In this document: positions 26,231 to 39,956 of the stretch, in pieces
How the letters are laid out: each line of letters begins with the position of its first letter
Numbering within the stretch: the stretch's first letter is position 1
From: Nocardioides aquaticus
Lineage (GTDB): Bacteria > Actinomycetota > Actinomycetes > Propionibacteriales > Nocardioidaceae
Length of the DNA: 64,000 nt
Assembly (NCBI RefSeq): GCF_018459925.1
Contig: NZ_CP075371.1
Location: 3,224,001-3,288,000, forward strand
Direction of reading: 5' to 3'
Notes under the pieces: generated by a model
The model's input: only the letters and a program-made list of their open reading frames with translations
The model's database searches: none
Told to the model about the DNA's origin: nothing
Made by a program: the position numbers and the translations under genes

Positions 26231-27691
26231 CTAGGACTGGCGGTAGGCCGGGGCCATCTCGTGGATCGCGTCGCCCATCCGGTGGATGCGCAGCGCGTTG
26301 GTCGAGCCCGGGATACCCGGGGGGCTCCCGGCGACGATGACGACCAGGTCGCCCTCGGCGACGCGACCGATCCGCAGCAGCTGCTCGTCGACCTGGCGCA
26401 CCATCTCGTCGGTGTCCTGGACCTCGGAGGTCTTGAACGTCTCGGTCCCCCAGGACAGGGCCAGCTGGGAGCGCACGCGAGCCTCGGGGGTGAAGGCCAG
26501 CAGCGGCATGCTGCTGCGCAGCCGGGAGAAGCGGCGCGCGGAGTCCCCGCTCTGCGTGAAGGCCACCACGAGCTTGGCCTCGACCCGCTGCGCGACCTCC
26601 TCGGCCGCCTTGGCGATGACACCGCCCCGGGTGTGGGGGTCCCAGACCACCTCGCGGATCCCGCTGAGCTCGGCGCGCTCGTGGGCCCGTCGCTCGGTGG
26701 CCGTCACGATCCGCGCCATCGTCTCGACCACGTGCACGGGGTGCTCCCCCACGCTGGTCTCACCGGACAGCATCACGGCGTCGGCCCCGTCGAGCACGGC
26801 GTTGGCCACGTCGCTGGCCTCGGCGCGGGTGGGCGAGGGGCTGGTGATCATCGACTCGAGCATCTGCGTGGCCACGATCACCGGCTTGGCGTTGATCCGG
26901 GCCTTCTCGATGACCTGCTTCTGCAGGAACGGCACGTCCTCGAGCGGGCACTCCACGCCGAGGTCCCCGCGCGCGACCATGAAGCCGTCGAAGGCGGTGA
27001 CGATGTCGTCGAGGTTCTCGATGGCCTGGGGCTTCTCGATCTTGGCGATCACCGGCAGCCAGATGCCCTCCTCGTCCATCACCGCGCGGACGTCGTCGAC
27101 GTCCGCGCCGTCGCGGACGAAGGACAGGGCGATGAAGTCGACGCCGAGGTGCAGCGCGAAGCGCAGGTCCTCCACGTCCTTCTCCGACAGCGCCGGCACC
27201 GAGACCGCGACCCCGGGCAGGTTGATGCCCTTGTGGTTGCTCACCGGCCCGCCGGTCAGCACGTCGCAGTGCACGTCCTGGCCCTCGACGGAGGTGACCC
27301 GCAGGCGCACCTTGCCGTCGTCGATCAGGATCGGGTCGCCCTCGGCCACGTCGCCGGGCAGCCCGGCGTACGTCGTCGAGGCGATCTCGGTGTCGCCCGG
27401 GACGTCGCGGGTGGTGATCGTCCACTGCTGGCCGCGACGGAGCACGACCGGACCGTCGGCGACCTTGCCGAGCCGGATCTTCGGGCCCTGCAGGTCGGCC
27501 AGGATGGCCACGCCGTGACCGCTGGCGTCGGAGGCCGCCCGCACGTGGCGGTAGGCCTCCTGGTGGTCGGCGTGGGTGCCGTGGCTCATGTTCAGCCGCG
27601 CGACGTCCATGCCGGCGTAGACCAGCTCACGGATCCTCCGCTCGCTGCTCGTCGCCGGACCCAGGGTGCACACGATCTTGGCTCTCCGCAC
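26231..27691 (-). CDS. pyk: Pyruvate kinase
   Basis: A 486-residue enzyme that makes ATP and pyruvate from phosphoenolpyruvate and ADP in glycolysis. The barrel domain has RAKIVCTLGPATSS, the catalytic-loop motifs DLQGPKIRLGK and VIAKIEKPQAIENLDDIV with the conserved Lys and Glu, and ARGDLGVECP; the C-terminal allosteric domain follows from about residue 345. GTG 27691 is chosen because TATGCT lies 7 nt upstream, giving a leaderless start; the ATG at 27703 lies inside that -10 element. It is downstream of gltD with 57 nt between. Confidence 0.95.
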   Translation of the reverse strand: MRRAKIVCTLGPATSSERRIRELVYAGMDVARLNMSHGTHADHQEAYRHVRAASDASGHGVAILADLQGPKIRLGKVADGPVVLRRGQQWTITTRDVPGDTEIASTTYAGLPGDVAEGDPILIDDGKVRLRVTSVEGQDVHCDVLTGGPVSNHKGINLPGVAVSVPALSEKDVEDLRFALHLGVDFIALSFVRDGADVDDVRAVMDEEGIWLPVIAKIEKPQAIENLDDIVTAFDGFMVARGDLGVECPLEDVPFLQKQVIEKARINAKPVIVATQMLESMITSPSPTRAEASDVANAVLDGADAVMLSGETSVGEHPVHVVETMARIVTATERRAHERAELSGIREVVWDPHTRGGVIAKAAEEVAQRVEAKLVVAFTQSGDSARRFSRLRSSMPLLAFTPEARVRSQLALSWGTETFKTSEVQDTDEMVRQVDEQLLRIGRVAEGDLVVIVAGSPPGIPGSTNALRIHRMGDAIHEMAPAYRQS

Positions 27692-27748
27692 ACCACCGAG
27701 CATAGCGCGTTTGAACGTTCCAACACCCTCGGCGACCCGACGGCCGTC

Positions 27749-29214
27749 TCAGACGGTCAGGGGACGCTCCGTGGGCTTGATCGGCGACGGCAGCGTGGTC
27801 GAGCCCGTCAGGTGGGTGTCGACGGCGGCCGCGGCGGCCCGGCCCTCGGCGATCGCCCACACGATCAGGGACTGGCCGCGCCCGGCGTCGCCGGCCACGA
27901 AGACGCCGGGGACCGACGAGGCGTACGTGTCGTCGCGCGCCACGTTGCCCCGCTCGTCGAGCTCGACCTCGAGCTCCTCCACCAGGCCGGGCTTCTCGGG
28001 CCCCGTGAAGCCCATCGCGAAGAGCACCAGCTGGGCCGGGAGCTCGCGCTCGGTGCCCTCGATCTCCTGCGGCCGACCGTCCTTGAACTCGACGTCGACC
28101 AGCAGCAGGGCGCGCACGCGGCCGTCCTCGTCGCCGAGGAACGCCTTGGTGCTCACGCCGTAGACGCGCTCGCCGGCCTCCTCGTGGGCCGAGGACACCC
28201 GGAAGGTCATCGGGTAGGTCGGCCACGGCTGGCCCGCGGGGCGCGAGCCCGGGGCTCCGGCATGATCTCCAGCTGCGTGATCGAGGCGGCGCCCTGGCGG
28301 GTGGAGGTGCCCAGGCAGTCCGCGCCGGTGTCGCCGCCGCCGATGATCACCACGTCGAGGCCCTCGGCCGTGACCTGGTCCTCGACCGGGTGACCCAGCG
28401 CGGCCCGGTTGGCCTGCGGCAGGAAGTCCATCGCCTGGTGCAGGCCGTCGAGCTCCCGGCCCTCGGTCTGCAGGTCGCGCGGGACGGTCGAGCCCATCGC
28501 GAGCACCACGGCGTCGTAGCGGTCGCGCAGGCTCTCCACGGAGAGGTCGCGGCCGACCTCGACGCCGGTCCGGAAGACCGTGCCCTCGCGGCGCATCTGG
28601 TCCAGGCGCCGGTCGAGGTGCTTCTTCTCCATCTTGAACTCGGGGATGCCGTAGCGCATCAGGCCGCCGACCTCGTCGGCGCGCTCGAGGACGACCACGG
28701 TGTGACCGGCGCGCGTCAGCTGCTGCGCGGCGGCCAGGCCCGCGGGCCCGGACCCGACGACCGCGACGGTGCGGCCCGAGAGCCACTCCGGCGGCTGCGG
28801 CCGCACCAGGTTGGACTCCCACGCCCGGTCGATGATGGAGACCTCGACGTTCTTGATCGTCACCGGGTCCTGGTTGATGCCGAGCACGCAGGAGGTCTCG
28901 CACGGCGCGGGACACAACCGGCCGGTGAACTCCGGGAAGTTGTTCGTGGCGTGCAGCCTCTCGATCGCCCCCGCCCAGTCGTCGCGCCAGACCAGGTCGT
29001 TCCACTCGGGGATGAGGTTGCCCAGCGGGCAGCCCTGGTGGCAGAACGGGATGCCGCAGTCCATGCAGCGCCCGGCCTGGGGGCTGATGATCGGCAGCAG
29101 CGCCCGGCCGACCCCGTCGGGGTAGACCTCGTTCCAGTCGTGGACGCGCTCCTCGACCGGTCGGCGCTCCGCGCCCTCGCGGCCGGTCTTCAAGAATCCC
29201 TTGGGGTCACCCAT
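27749..29214 (-). pseudogene. gltD: Glutamate synthase small subunit, frameshifted
   Basis: The reading frame from ATG 29214 encodes about 325 good residues: the Fe-S cysteines CMDCGIPFCHQGCPLGN and CPAPCETSC, the FAD motif VGSGPAGLAAAQQL, and the NADPH motif IIGGGDTGADCLG. It then leaves the conserved frame at LEIMPEP and stops at 28207. The rest of the protein (RPAGQPWPTYPMTFRVSSAH to LPSPIKPTERPLTV) continues in the neighbouring frame to 27749. One missing base in the CCCGGGG run at 28248-28254 explains this; restoring it gives 488 residues, the normal GltD length. Either a genuine mutation or a homopolymer sequencing error. The intact protein would pass NADPH electrons to GltB. Confidence 0.88.
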
Positions 29215-29282
29215 GGTGCGTCATCCCCTCCATGCTCGGGCGGCGGACGCCGCGGTCGGCTGACAGGTGCCGGTGGAGCCGC

Positions 29283-33842
<4,560 letters not shown>

Positions 33843-33953
33843 CGGAATGACTCCCGTCGTCGTGCGAGTCCTCATGACGTCGGCCGCGGAGGGCCGGGAC
33901 GCACGGGACGACCTTGGCCCACGCGGCTATGCCAGGAAGATTACCACCGGGTT

Positions 33954-34937
33954 TCACGACCCCCGGTGGCGGCGACGCCTGTTGGGACCGGACCCGTCGC
34001 CGGGACCCTCGGTCTCGGCCACCTCGGACGGCTCGCCGGGCTGCTCCTCCGGCTGCGCGACCTCGTCGTGCTCGGGCCCGCGACCCTCGTCGTAGACCGA
34101 CTCCTCACGCCCGGGGTGGCGCCGGCCGGCCCACACGAAGTACGCCGTGGCCGCGACCAGCAGCACCAGCGAGGTCCACACGTTCAGCCGCAGCCCGAGG
34201 ACGTCGTTCAGCTCGACGTCGTCGATGCGCAGGTTCTCGATCCAGGCGCGGCCCAGGGTGTAGGTCATCACGTAGAGCGCCAGCACCCGGCCGTGGCCGA
34301 GGCGGAAGCGGCGGTCGGCCCAGATCACCACGGCGAAGGCGGCGAGGTTCCAGAGGAACTCGTAGAGGAAGGTCGGGTGGAACAGCGTCTCCGGCGTGAG
34401 GCCGAGGGTCTCGGCGGCGCCGGAGGGCCAGTACGAGGGGTCGATCTCCAGGCCCCAGGGCAGCGTGGTGGGGCTGCCGTACAGCTCCTGGTTGAACCAG
34501 TTGCCCCACCGTCCGATCGCCTGGGCGACCAGGACCCCGGGGGCCATCGCGTCGAGGACCGGCAGCAGCCTGATCCCGCGACGCCGGGCGCCGATCACGA
34601 CGCCGACGGCGCCGAGGGCGATCGCACCCCAGATCCCGAGCCCGCCCTGCCACACGTAGAGCGCCGCCCACGGGTCGCCGCCCTCGCCGAAGTAGCGGCC
34701 GGAGTCGGTGATGACGTGGTAGAGCCGGCCGCCGACCAGACCGAAGGGGACCGCCCAGACGGCGAGGTCCGAGATCTCCCCCGCCCGGCCGCCGCGGGCG
34801 ACCCAGCGGCGCTCGGCGATCCAGATCGCGGCGACGATGCCGAGGATGATGCACAGCGCGTAGCCGCGCAGCGGCAGCGGGCCGAGGTACCAGGTGCCCT
34901 GGTCGGGGCTGGGGATGGCCAGCAGGGTGAGGCTCAC
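33954..34937 (-). CDS. lgt: Prolipoprotein diacylglyceryl transferase
   Basis: A 327-residue membrane enzyme that transfers diacylglyceryl from phosphatidylglycerol to the lipobox cysteine. About seven helices carry the family features: LPLRGYALCIILGIVAA, the arginine in GLVGGRLYHVITD, and the Lgt signature APGVLVAQAIGRWGNWFNQE. The C-terminal 50 residues are charged and disordered-looking, typical of actinobacterial Lgt. It lies between the SCO1 lipoprotein gene and gltB, 46 nt after the former on the same strand. Confidence 0.95.
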   Translation of the reverse strand: MSLTLLAIPSPDQGTWYLGPLPLRGYALCIILGIVAAIWIAERRWVARGGRAGEISDLAVWAVPFGLVGGRLYHVITDSGRYFGEGGDPWAALYVWQGGLGIWGAIALGAVGVVIGARRRGIRLLPVLDAMAPGVLVAQAIGRWGNWFNQELYGSPTTLPWGLEIDPSYWPSGAAETLGLTPETLFHPTFLYEFLWNLAAFAVVIWADRRFRLGHGRVLALYVMTYTLGRAWIENLRIDDVELNDVLGLRLNVWTSLVLLVAATAYFVWAGRRHPGREESVYDEGRGPEHDEVAQPEEQPGEPSEVAETEGPGDGSGPNRRRRHRGS

Positions 34938-34983
34938 GCGGGGCTCCTGGTCGGGCGGGTCCGGCCGGGGCCGGTGGGCGGTC

Positions 34984-35616
34984 CTAGCTGTTCAGCAGGG
35001 TGTGGATGTCCGCGGCGTACTCGGTCGCGGTGGTGTCCTGGGTCCACAGCACGGGGACCTCGTCGGTCCCGTCGATGCCGAGCACCTGCGTGGAGTGGGT
35101 CACCTCGTAGCCGCCGCTGGGCAGCCGGTCCTCCTCGGTGAACCCGACCGCCATCGAGGAGGCCACCTGCTCGATGGTGCCGAGGTCGCCGGTCAGGCCC
35201 TCGAAGGAGGGGTCGAGCCGGTCGAGGTAGCTGCGGATCACGCCCTCGTTGTCGCGGGCGGGGTCGGTGGTGACGTAGACCATCTGGACGTCCTCGCGGT
35301 CCGCGTCGTCGAGCTGCTGCACCGCCGAGGCCAGCTGGGCCATCACCACCCCGCAGATGTCGGGGCACTGGGTGTAGCCGAAGAAGACCAGCGTCAGGCG
35401 GGCGTCGGTGTCGTCGACCAGCGAGAAGCTGCTGCCGTCGGTGGCCGTCAGCGGGGCCGGGTCCACCTGGTACGGGTTGTCGAGCACCGTGCCGGCGAAG
35501 GCGTCGTCCCCGGAGGCCGGGCCCCCGCAGGCCGAGACGACCAGCGCCAGCGACGCCAGGGCCCCGGCCAGGGTGGTGCGCCGGGCGCGGCCTGTCCTGC
35601 TCCCGCGCTCAGCCAC
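34984..35616 (-). CDS. SCO1/SenC-family copper-delivery lipoprotein
   Basis: A 210-residue lipoprotein with signal LAGALASLALVVSACGG (lipobox VSAC). The thioredoxin-like domain contains the copper-binding pair FFGYTQCPDICGVVM (CxxxC) and a later conserved His in GGYEVTHSTQVLGID. SCO1 proteins deliver copper to, or reduce thiols of, the CuA site of cytochrome c oxidase on the outer membrane face. Its ATG overlaps the trpA end by 8 nt, so it is expressed with the trp genes although its role is unrelated. Confidence 0.9.
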   Translation of the reverse strand: MAERGSRTGRARRTTLAGALASLALVVSACGGPASGDDAFAGTVLDNPYQVDPAPLTATDGSSFSLVDDTDARLTLVFFGYTQCPDICGVVMAQLASAVQQLDDADREDVQMVYVTTDPARDNEGVIRSYLDRLDPSFEGLTGDLGTIEQVASSMAVGFTEEDRLPSGGYEVTHSTQVLGIDGTDEVPVLWTQDTTATEYAADIHTLLNS

Positions 35617-36424
35617 GACGCACCCCGTCGGCGAGGTCCTCGGTCAGCGCGCGCAGCGCGGCCAGGCCGGCCGTCCGGTCGTCGGCGTGGTCGAGCAGGG
35701 TGCGCACGAACGCGGAGCCCACGATGACGCCGTCGGCGTAGGCCGCCACCGACGCGGCCTGGTCACCGCTGCCGACGCCGAGGCCGACGCCCACGGGCAG
35801 GTCGCTGACCGCGCGGGTGCGGGCCACGAGCGGACCGGCGAGGTCGCTGGTGGTGGTCCGGGCGCCGGTCACGCCCATCACCGCGGTGGCGTAGACGAAT
35901 CCCCGGCAGGCGGCCGTGGTCATGGCGATCCGCTCGTCGGTGGAGGACGGGGCGACCAGGAAGATCTTGTCGAGGTCGCGGGCGTCGGCCGCCGCGATCC
36001 ACTCGGGGGCGAAGTCGGGGGTGAGGTCGGGCGTGATCAGGCCCGCTCCCCCGGCGTCGGCGAGGTCCTGGGCGAACCGGTCGACGCCGTAGCGCTCGAC
36101 GGGGTTCCAGTAGGTCATCACCACGGTCGGGACCCCGGTCGCGGCCACCGCCTCAACGGTGCGCAGGACGTCGCTGGTGCGGGTGCCCTGCTCGAGCGCG
36201 ACCTGGGCGGCCGCCTGGATCGTGGGGCCGTCCATCACCGGGTCGGAGTAGGGCAGCCCGACCTCGATGACGTCGCAGCCGGCGTCGACCATCACCTGCA
36301 GCGCCTCGATCCCGCCGGCCACGTCGGGGAAGCCGGCCGGCAGGTAGCCGACCAGGGCCGAGCGGCCCTCGGCGCGGGCGGTGGCGAACGCGGTGGCCAC
36401 GCCGGTCGTGGTCGTGGCGCTCAC
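35609..36424 (-). CDS. trpA: Tryptophan synthase alpha subunit
   Basis: A 271-residue TIM-barrel subunit that cleaves indole-3-glycerol phosphate to indole, which tunnels to TrpB. Catalytic-type residues are visible in [18 protein letters not shown] (Glu and Asp) and the phosphate-binding region [12 protein letters not shown]. It overlaps trpB by 4 nt (ATGA) and the SCO1 gene by 8 nt. Confidence 0.95.
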   Translation of the reverse strand: MSATTTTGVATAFATARAEGRSALVGYLPAGFPDVAGGIEALQVMVDAGCDVIEVGLPYSDPVMDGPTIQAAAQVALEQGTRTSDVLRTVEAVAATGVPTVVMTYWNPVERYGVDRFAQDLADAGGAGLITPDLTPDFAPEWIAAADARDLDKIFLVAPSSTDERIAMTTAACRGFVYATAVMGVTGARTTTSDLAGPLVARTRAVSDLPVGVGLGVGSGDQAASVAAYADGVIVGSAFVRTLLDHADDRTAGLAALRALTEDLADGVRRG

Positions 36425-37830
36425 AGCTGCTCCCCCGCGCCGCTGCCCTCGCCCTGGGCGACGTCGACCCCGCCGCCGGCGTCGGTGCGACCCACGGGCT
36501 CCTCGGTGACCCGGTCGGGGTCGCCGAGGCCGAAGTACTCGATGGCGGTGCCCATGTCCTTGTCACCGCGCCCCGACAGGTTGATCAGCACCGTCGCCTC
36601 GGGGCCCTTCTCGGCCGCGAGCCTCTCGGCGACCCGCAGGGCACCGGCCACGGCGTGCGCGGTCTCGATCGCGGGGATGATGCCCTCGGTGCGGCTGAGC
36701 AGCGCCATGGCGTCCATCGCCTCGGCGTCGGTGACCGGCACGTAGGTGGCCCGGCCGATGGCCGACAGGTGCGCGTGCTGCGGCCCGACGCCGGGGTAGT
36801 CCAGCCCGGCCGAGATCGAGTGCGACTCGACGGTCTGGCCGTCGTCGTCCTGCAGGACGTAGGTGCGGGCGCCGTGCAGCACCCCGCGCGCCCCGGCGTG
36901 GATGGTCGCGGCGTGCCGGGGGGTGTCGACGCCCTCGCCCCCGGGCTCAAAGCCGTAGATCGCGACGTCCTCGTCGTCGAGGAAGGCCGTGAACAGGCCG
37001 ATCGCGTTCGAGCCGCCGCCGACGCAGGCCGCGATCGCGTCGGGCAGCACGCCGTACCGCTCGAGGCACTGCGCCCGGGCCTCGTCGCCGATGCCCCGGG
37101 TGAAGTCGCGGACCATGGTCGGGAACGGGTGCGGCCCCGCGGCGGTGCCGAAGAGGTACGCGGTGTGGTCGACGCTGGCGACCCAGTCGCGCATGGCCTC
37201 GTTGATGGCGTCCTTCAGGGTGGCGCTGCCGGACTCGACCGGCACGACCGAGGCGCCGAGGAGGTGCATCCGGGCCACGTTGAGCGCCTGGCGTCGGGTG
37301 TCGACGGCGCCCATGTAGACGGTGCAGTCGAGCCCGAAGTACGCCGCGGCCGTGGCGCTGGCCACGCCGTGCTGGCCGGCCCCGGTCTCGGCGATGACCC
37401 GCTTCTTGCCCATCCGCCTGGTCAGCATCGCCTGGCCGAGGACGTTGCGGATCTTGTGGGCGCCGGTGTGGTTCAGGTCCTCGCGCTTGAGCAGGACCCG
37501 GCAGCCGACCCGGGCCGAGAGCCGCTCGGCCTCGTAGAGCGGGCTGGGCATCCCGGCGTAGTCGCGCAGGACGGCCTGGAACTCGGCGACGAACGCCGGG
37601 TCGGCCATCGCCTCACGGCGGGCCTCGTCGAGCTCGTCGAGCGCCGCGACCAGGGCCTCGGGCATGAACCGCCCGCCCCAGCCGGTCTCGGACCCCCCGA
37701 ACCAGCCGAGCCCGTCGGCGTCCCAGCGGGTGGCGGCGCCCGGGACGGCGTCGGCGGGGACGGCGTCGGCGGGGACGGCGTCGGCGGGGACGGCGGCGGC
37801 GGGGACGGCGGGGTGCTCGGTGGTGGTCAT
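36421..37830 (-). CDS. trpB: Tryptophan synthase beta subunit
   Basis: A 469-residue PLP enzyme joining indole and serine to make tryptophan. The PLP lysine is in [15 protein letters not shown] and the phosphate loop is [12 protein letters not shown]. It is about 60 residues longer than usual. The N-terminal 30 residues are a Val-Pro-Ala-Asp-Ala repeat encoded by four 15-bp units, and the C-terminus has an acidic, Gly-rich extension; conserved sequence begins near [12 protein letters not shown]. The start at 37830 overlaps trpC by 4 nt, but a later start cannot be excluded. Confidence 0.93.
   Translation of the reverse strand: MTTTEHPAVPAAAVPADAVPADAVPADAVPGAATRWDADGLGWFGGSETGWGGRFMPEALVAALDELDEARREAMADPAFVAEFQAVLRDYAGMPSPLYEAERLSARVGCRVLLKREDLNHTGAHKIRNVLGQAMLTRRMGKKRVIAETGAGQHGVASATAAAYFGLDCTVYMGAVDTRRQALNVARMHLLGASVVPVESGSATLKDAINEAMRDWVASVDHTAYLFGTAAGPHPFPTMVRDFTRGIGDEARAQCLERYGVLPDAIAACVGGGSNAIGLFTAFLDDEDVAIYGFEPGGEGVDTPRHAATIHAGARGVLHGARTYVLQDDDGQTVESHSISAGLDYPGVGPQHAHLSAIGRATYVPVTDAEAMDAMALLSRTEGIIPAIETAHAVAGALRVAERLAAEKGPEATVLINLSGRGDKDMGTAIEYFGLGDPDRVTEEPVGRTDAGGGVDVAQGEGSGAGEQL
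37744..37803. repeat. 15-bp tandem repeat in the trpB 5' end
   Basis: Three identical copies of GACGGCGTCGGCGGG and a fourth with one change lie head to tail. In the minus-strand trpB frame they encode repeated VPADA, so copy-number change would keep the frame. Confidence 0.85.
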
Positions 37831-38630
37831 GCGTCTGCTCCTGTGCGGGCGGGGAGGAGACCGGTCATCGCGGCGACGGTCTCGCGGGGGGCGCCACCGC
37901 GGACGAGGGCCTCGCCCACGAGCACGGCGCGGGCGCCCAGGTCGGTGTAGCGCTGGACGTCGTCGGGCCCGGTGACGCCGGACTCGGCGACCAGCACGCG
38001 GTCGGCGGGCAGCTGGGTCACGAGTCGACCGAAGGCGTCGGGGTCGACCTCGAGGGTCTTCAGGTTGCGGGCGTTGACCCCGATCAGCTCGGCGTCGAGG
38101 GCGAGGGCCCGCTCGGCCTCGGCCTCGTCGTGCACCTCGACCAGGACGGTCAGTCCGAGGCCGCGGGCACGGTCGTGGAGGCGGGACAGGGTGTCGTCGT
38201 CGAGCGCGGCCACGATCAGCAGCGCCAGGTCGGCGCCGGCGGCGCGGGCCTCGACGAGCTGGTAGTCGGTGACGATGAAGTCCTTGCGCAGCAGCGGGGT
38301 GTCCACCGCGGCGCGCACGGCGCGCAGGTCGGCCAGGCTGCCCCCGAAGCGGCGCTCCTCGGTGAGGACGCTGATCGCGGCGGCGCCGCCGGCGGCGTAC
38401 TGCGCGGCCAGGGCGGCCGGGTCCGGGATGTCGGCGAGGTCGCCCTTGCTCGGGCTGCGGCGCTTCACCTCGGCGATCACGCTCGACCCGGTCGAGCGCA
38501 GGTGCGGCATCGGGTCCCGCGGGCCGGGGGCGTCGGCCGCGGCGGCCTCGACCTCGCGCAGCGGCAGGGCGGCCTCACGCCGGTCGAGGTCGAGCCGGAC
38601 GCCGGCGACGATGTCGTCGAGGACGGTCAT
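37827..38630 (-). CDS. trpC: Indole-3-glycerol phosphate synthase
   Basis: A 267-residue TIM-barrel enzyme converting carboxyphenylaminodeoxyribulose phosphate to indole-3-glycerol phosphate. Family motifs are [15 protein letters not shown] (with the catalytic Glu and Lys), [42 protein letters not shown] and LVAESGV. It heads the trpC-B-A string; the next upstream gene (HGxxPAAW protein) is 35 nt away. Confidence 0.95.
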   Translation of the reverse strand: MTVLDDIVAGVRLDLDRREAALPLREVEAAAADAPGPRDPMPHLRSTGSSVIAEVKRRSPSKGDLADIPDPAALAAQYAAGGAAAISVLTEERRFGGSLADLRAVRAAVDTPLLRKDFIVTDYQLVEARAAGADLALLIVAALDDDTLSRLHDRARGLGLTVLVEVHDEAEAERALALDAELIGVNARNLKTLEVDPDAFGRLVTQLPADRVLVAESGVTGPDDVQRYTDLGARAVLVGEALVRGGAPRETVAAMTGLLPARTGADA

Positions 38631-38665
38631 GTCGGGCGGGACCTCCCGGTCGTGGGGGCTGTGCG

Positions 38666-38866
38666 TCAGTGGCTGCTGCGGTTGAGCACCTTGTCGAGCG
38701 CGAAGTACGCGACCAGGGCGACGAGCGCGATGGCCACGCCGATCCAGAACACGGTCATGTTGACCGGCGAGAACATCAGCCCGACCCCGCCGACCACGAA
38801 GCCGACCAGACCGAGCACCACGGCCGTCCAGGCGGCCGGGGTGTTGCCGTGGCTCGAGTCAGACAT
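38666..38866 (-). CDS. HGxxPAAW-family small membrane protein
   Basis: A 66-residue protein with the family motif [13 protein letters not shown] at its N-terminus and two hydrophobic helices ([17 protein letters not shown] and [20 protein letters not shown]). Such proteins lie regularly in actinobacterial trp clusters; their function is unknown. ATG 38866 is preceded by AGGAG; the TTG just upstream at 38869 is less likely. Confidence 0.85.
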   Translation of the reverse strand: MSDSSHGNTPAAWTAVVLGLVGFVVGGVGLMFSPVNMTVFWIGVAIALVALVAYFALDKVLNRSSH

Positions 38867-38925
38867 CAAGGCTCCTAGGTGGTGGGTCCCGCTGGAGCCC
38901 CCAGTCTAGGGGGGAGGCGGTCGCC

Positions 38926-39552
38926 TCAGGTCGTCGGGTCGCGGCCCTGGTCGAGCGACTTCCACAGCTCGAGGTTGCTCGTGTCGGCCCCCGCCTCCGG
39001 CGCCGCGACGGCTGTGCCGGGGGCGTCGTACCGTCGTCCCATCTCGGGCCAGGACGGCGCCCAGCGCACGGCCAGCACCGCGGCGGCCAGCGCCGCCAGG
39101 GCCCCGACGCCGGTCAACCAGAGCGAGGCGGTGAACCCCACCGTGGGCTCGCCCTGACCCAGCACGGCCACGGCGTCGCGGACGTCCTGGCGCACTCCCT
39201 GCGCCCCGACGACGACGGTGGCGAGCACGCCGCCGGCGGCCGCCGCGGCGAGCAGCGCCAGCAGCCGACGCACCCGGCCGCGGGTCACCAGGAGCACGCC
39301 CCAGCAGGCGAGCGCGACCAGGGCCAGCGCGCCGGCGAGCGGGACCTCGCCGCTGCCGGCGACCACGGCGGACGAGCCGAGCGCGTCGACGGCCTGCGGC
39401 GGGGCGGCGTCGTCGGCCGACGCCCACGCCCGGCTGCCGCCGAACGCGGCCAGTCCGGAGCCGGCCAGGCCGAGCAGGAGCACCGGGCCGAACGTCCGCC
39501 GCGGGCTGCGGGCGGCGCCACGGGTCGCGGTGCGGGTCGACGAGCGGGTCAC
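38926..39552 (-). CDS. Trp-biosynthesis-associated membrane protein (TIGR02234)
   Basis: A 208-residue protein with four hydrophobic helices, including [20 protein letters not shown] and [19 protein letters not shown], and a short soluble tail ending in [14 protein letters not shown]. The family is found only in actinobacterial trp operons, and its function is unknown. The GTG overlaps the hisI stop (GTGA), so it is coupled to hisI. In related genomes trpE normally stands between these two genes (from memory); it is missing here. Confidence 0.85.
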   Translation of the reverse strand: MTRSSTRTATRGAARSPRRTFGPVLLLGLAGSGLAAFGGSRAWASADDAAPPQAVDALGSSAVVAGSGEVPLAGALALVALACWGVLLVTRGRVRRLLALLAAAAAGGVLATVVVGAQGVRQDVRDAVAVLGQGEPTVGFTASLWLTGVGALAALAAAVLAVRWAPSWPEMGRRYDAPGTAVAAPEAGADTSNLELWKSLDQGRDPTT

Positions 39553-39923
39553 GGGGTCACCGGGCCCGTCCCCAGCGGGAGGAGGTCGGCGTCGAAGCAC
39601 GTGTGGTCCCCGGTGTGGCAGGCCGCGCCGACCTGGTCCACGCGCAGCAGCAGCGTGTCGCCGTCGCAGTCGAGGCGGACCTCACGGACGTGCTGGACGT
39701 GACCGGAGGTGTCGCCCTTGACCCAGTACTCCTGGCGGGACCGGCTCCAGTAGGTCGCCCGGCCCGTGGTCAGGGTGCGCTGCAGGGCCTCCTCGTCCAT
39801 CCAGCCCAGCATCAGCACCTCGCCGGTGTCGTGCTGCTGGACCACCGCGGGGAGCAGGCCGAGCGAGTCCGGGCCGGTGCGCTTGAGCCGGGACGCGAGG
39901 CCGGGGTCGAGGGAGGAGGTCAC
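39549..39923 (-). CDS. hisI: Phosphoribosyl-AMP cyclohydrolase
   Basis: A 124-residue zinc enzyme of histidine synthesis, opening the purine ring of phosphoribosyl-AMP. The diagnostic motifs are [48 protein letters not shown] and the zinc-ligand segment [12 protein letters not shown]. It is separate from the hisD-F block by about 8.5 kb of unrelated genes. CATACT lies 6 nt before GTG 39923, so it may be leaderless. Confidence 0.93.
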   Translation of the reverse strand: MTSSLDPGLASRLKRTGPDSLGLLPAVVQQHDTGEVLMLGWMDEEALQRTLTTGRATYWSRSRQEYWVKGDTSGHVQHVREVRLDCDGDTLLLRVDQVGAACHTGDHTCFDADLLPLGTGPVTP

Positions 39924-39956
39924 CGCTCCAGTATGGCCGCCCGGGGGGAGGGTGCC

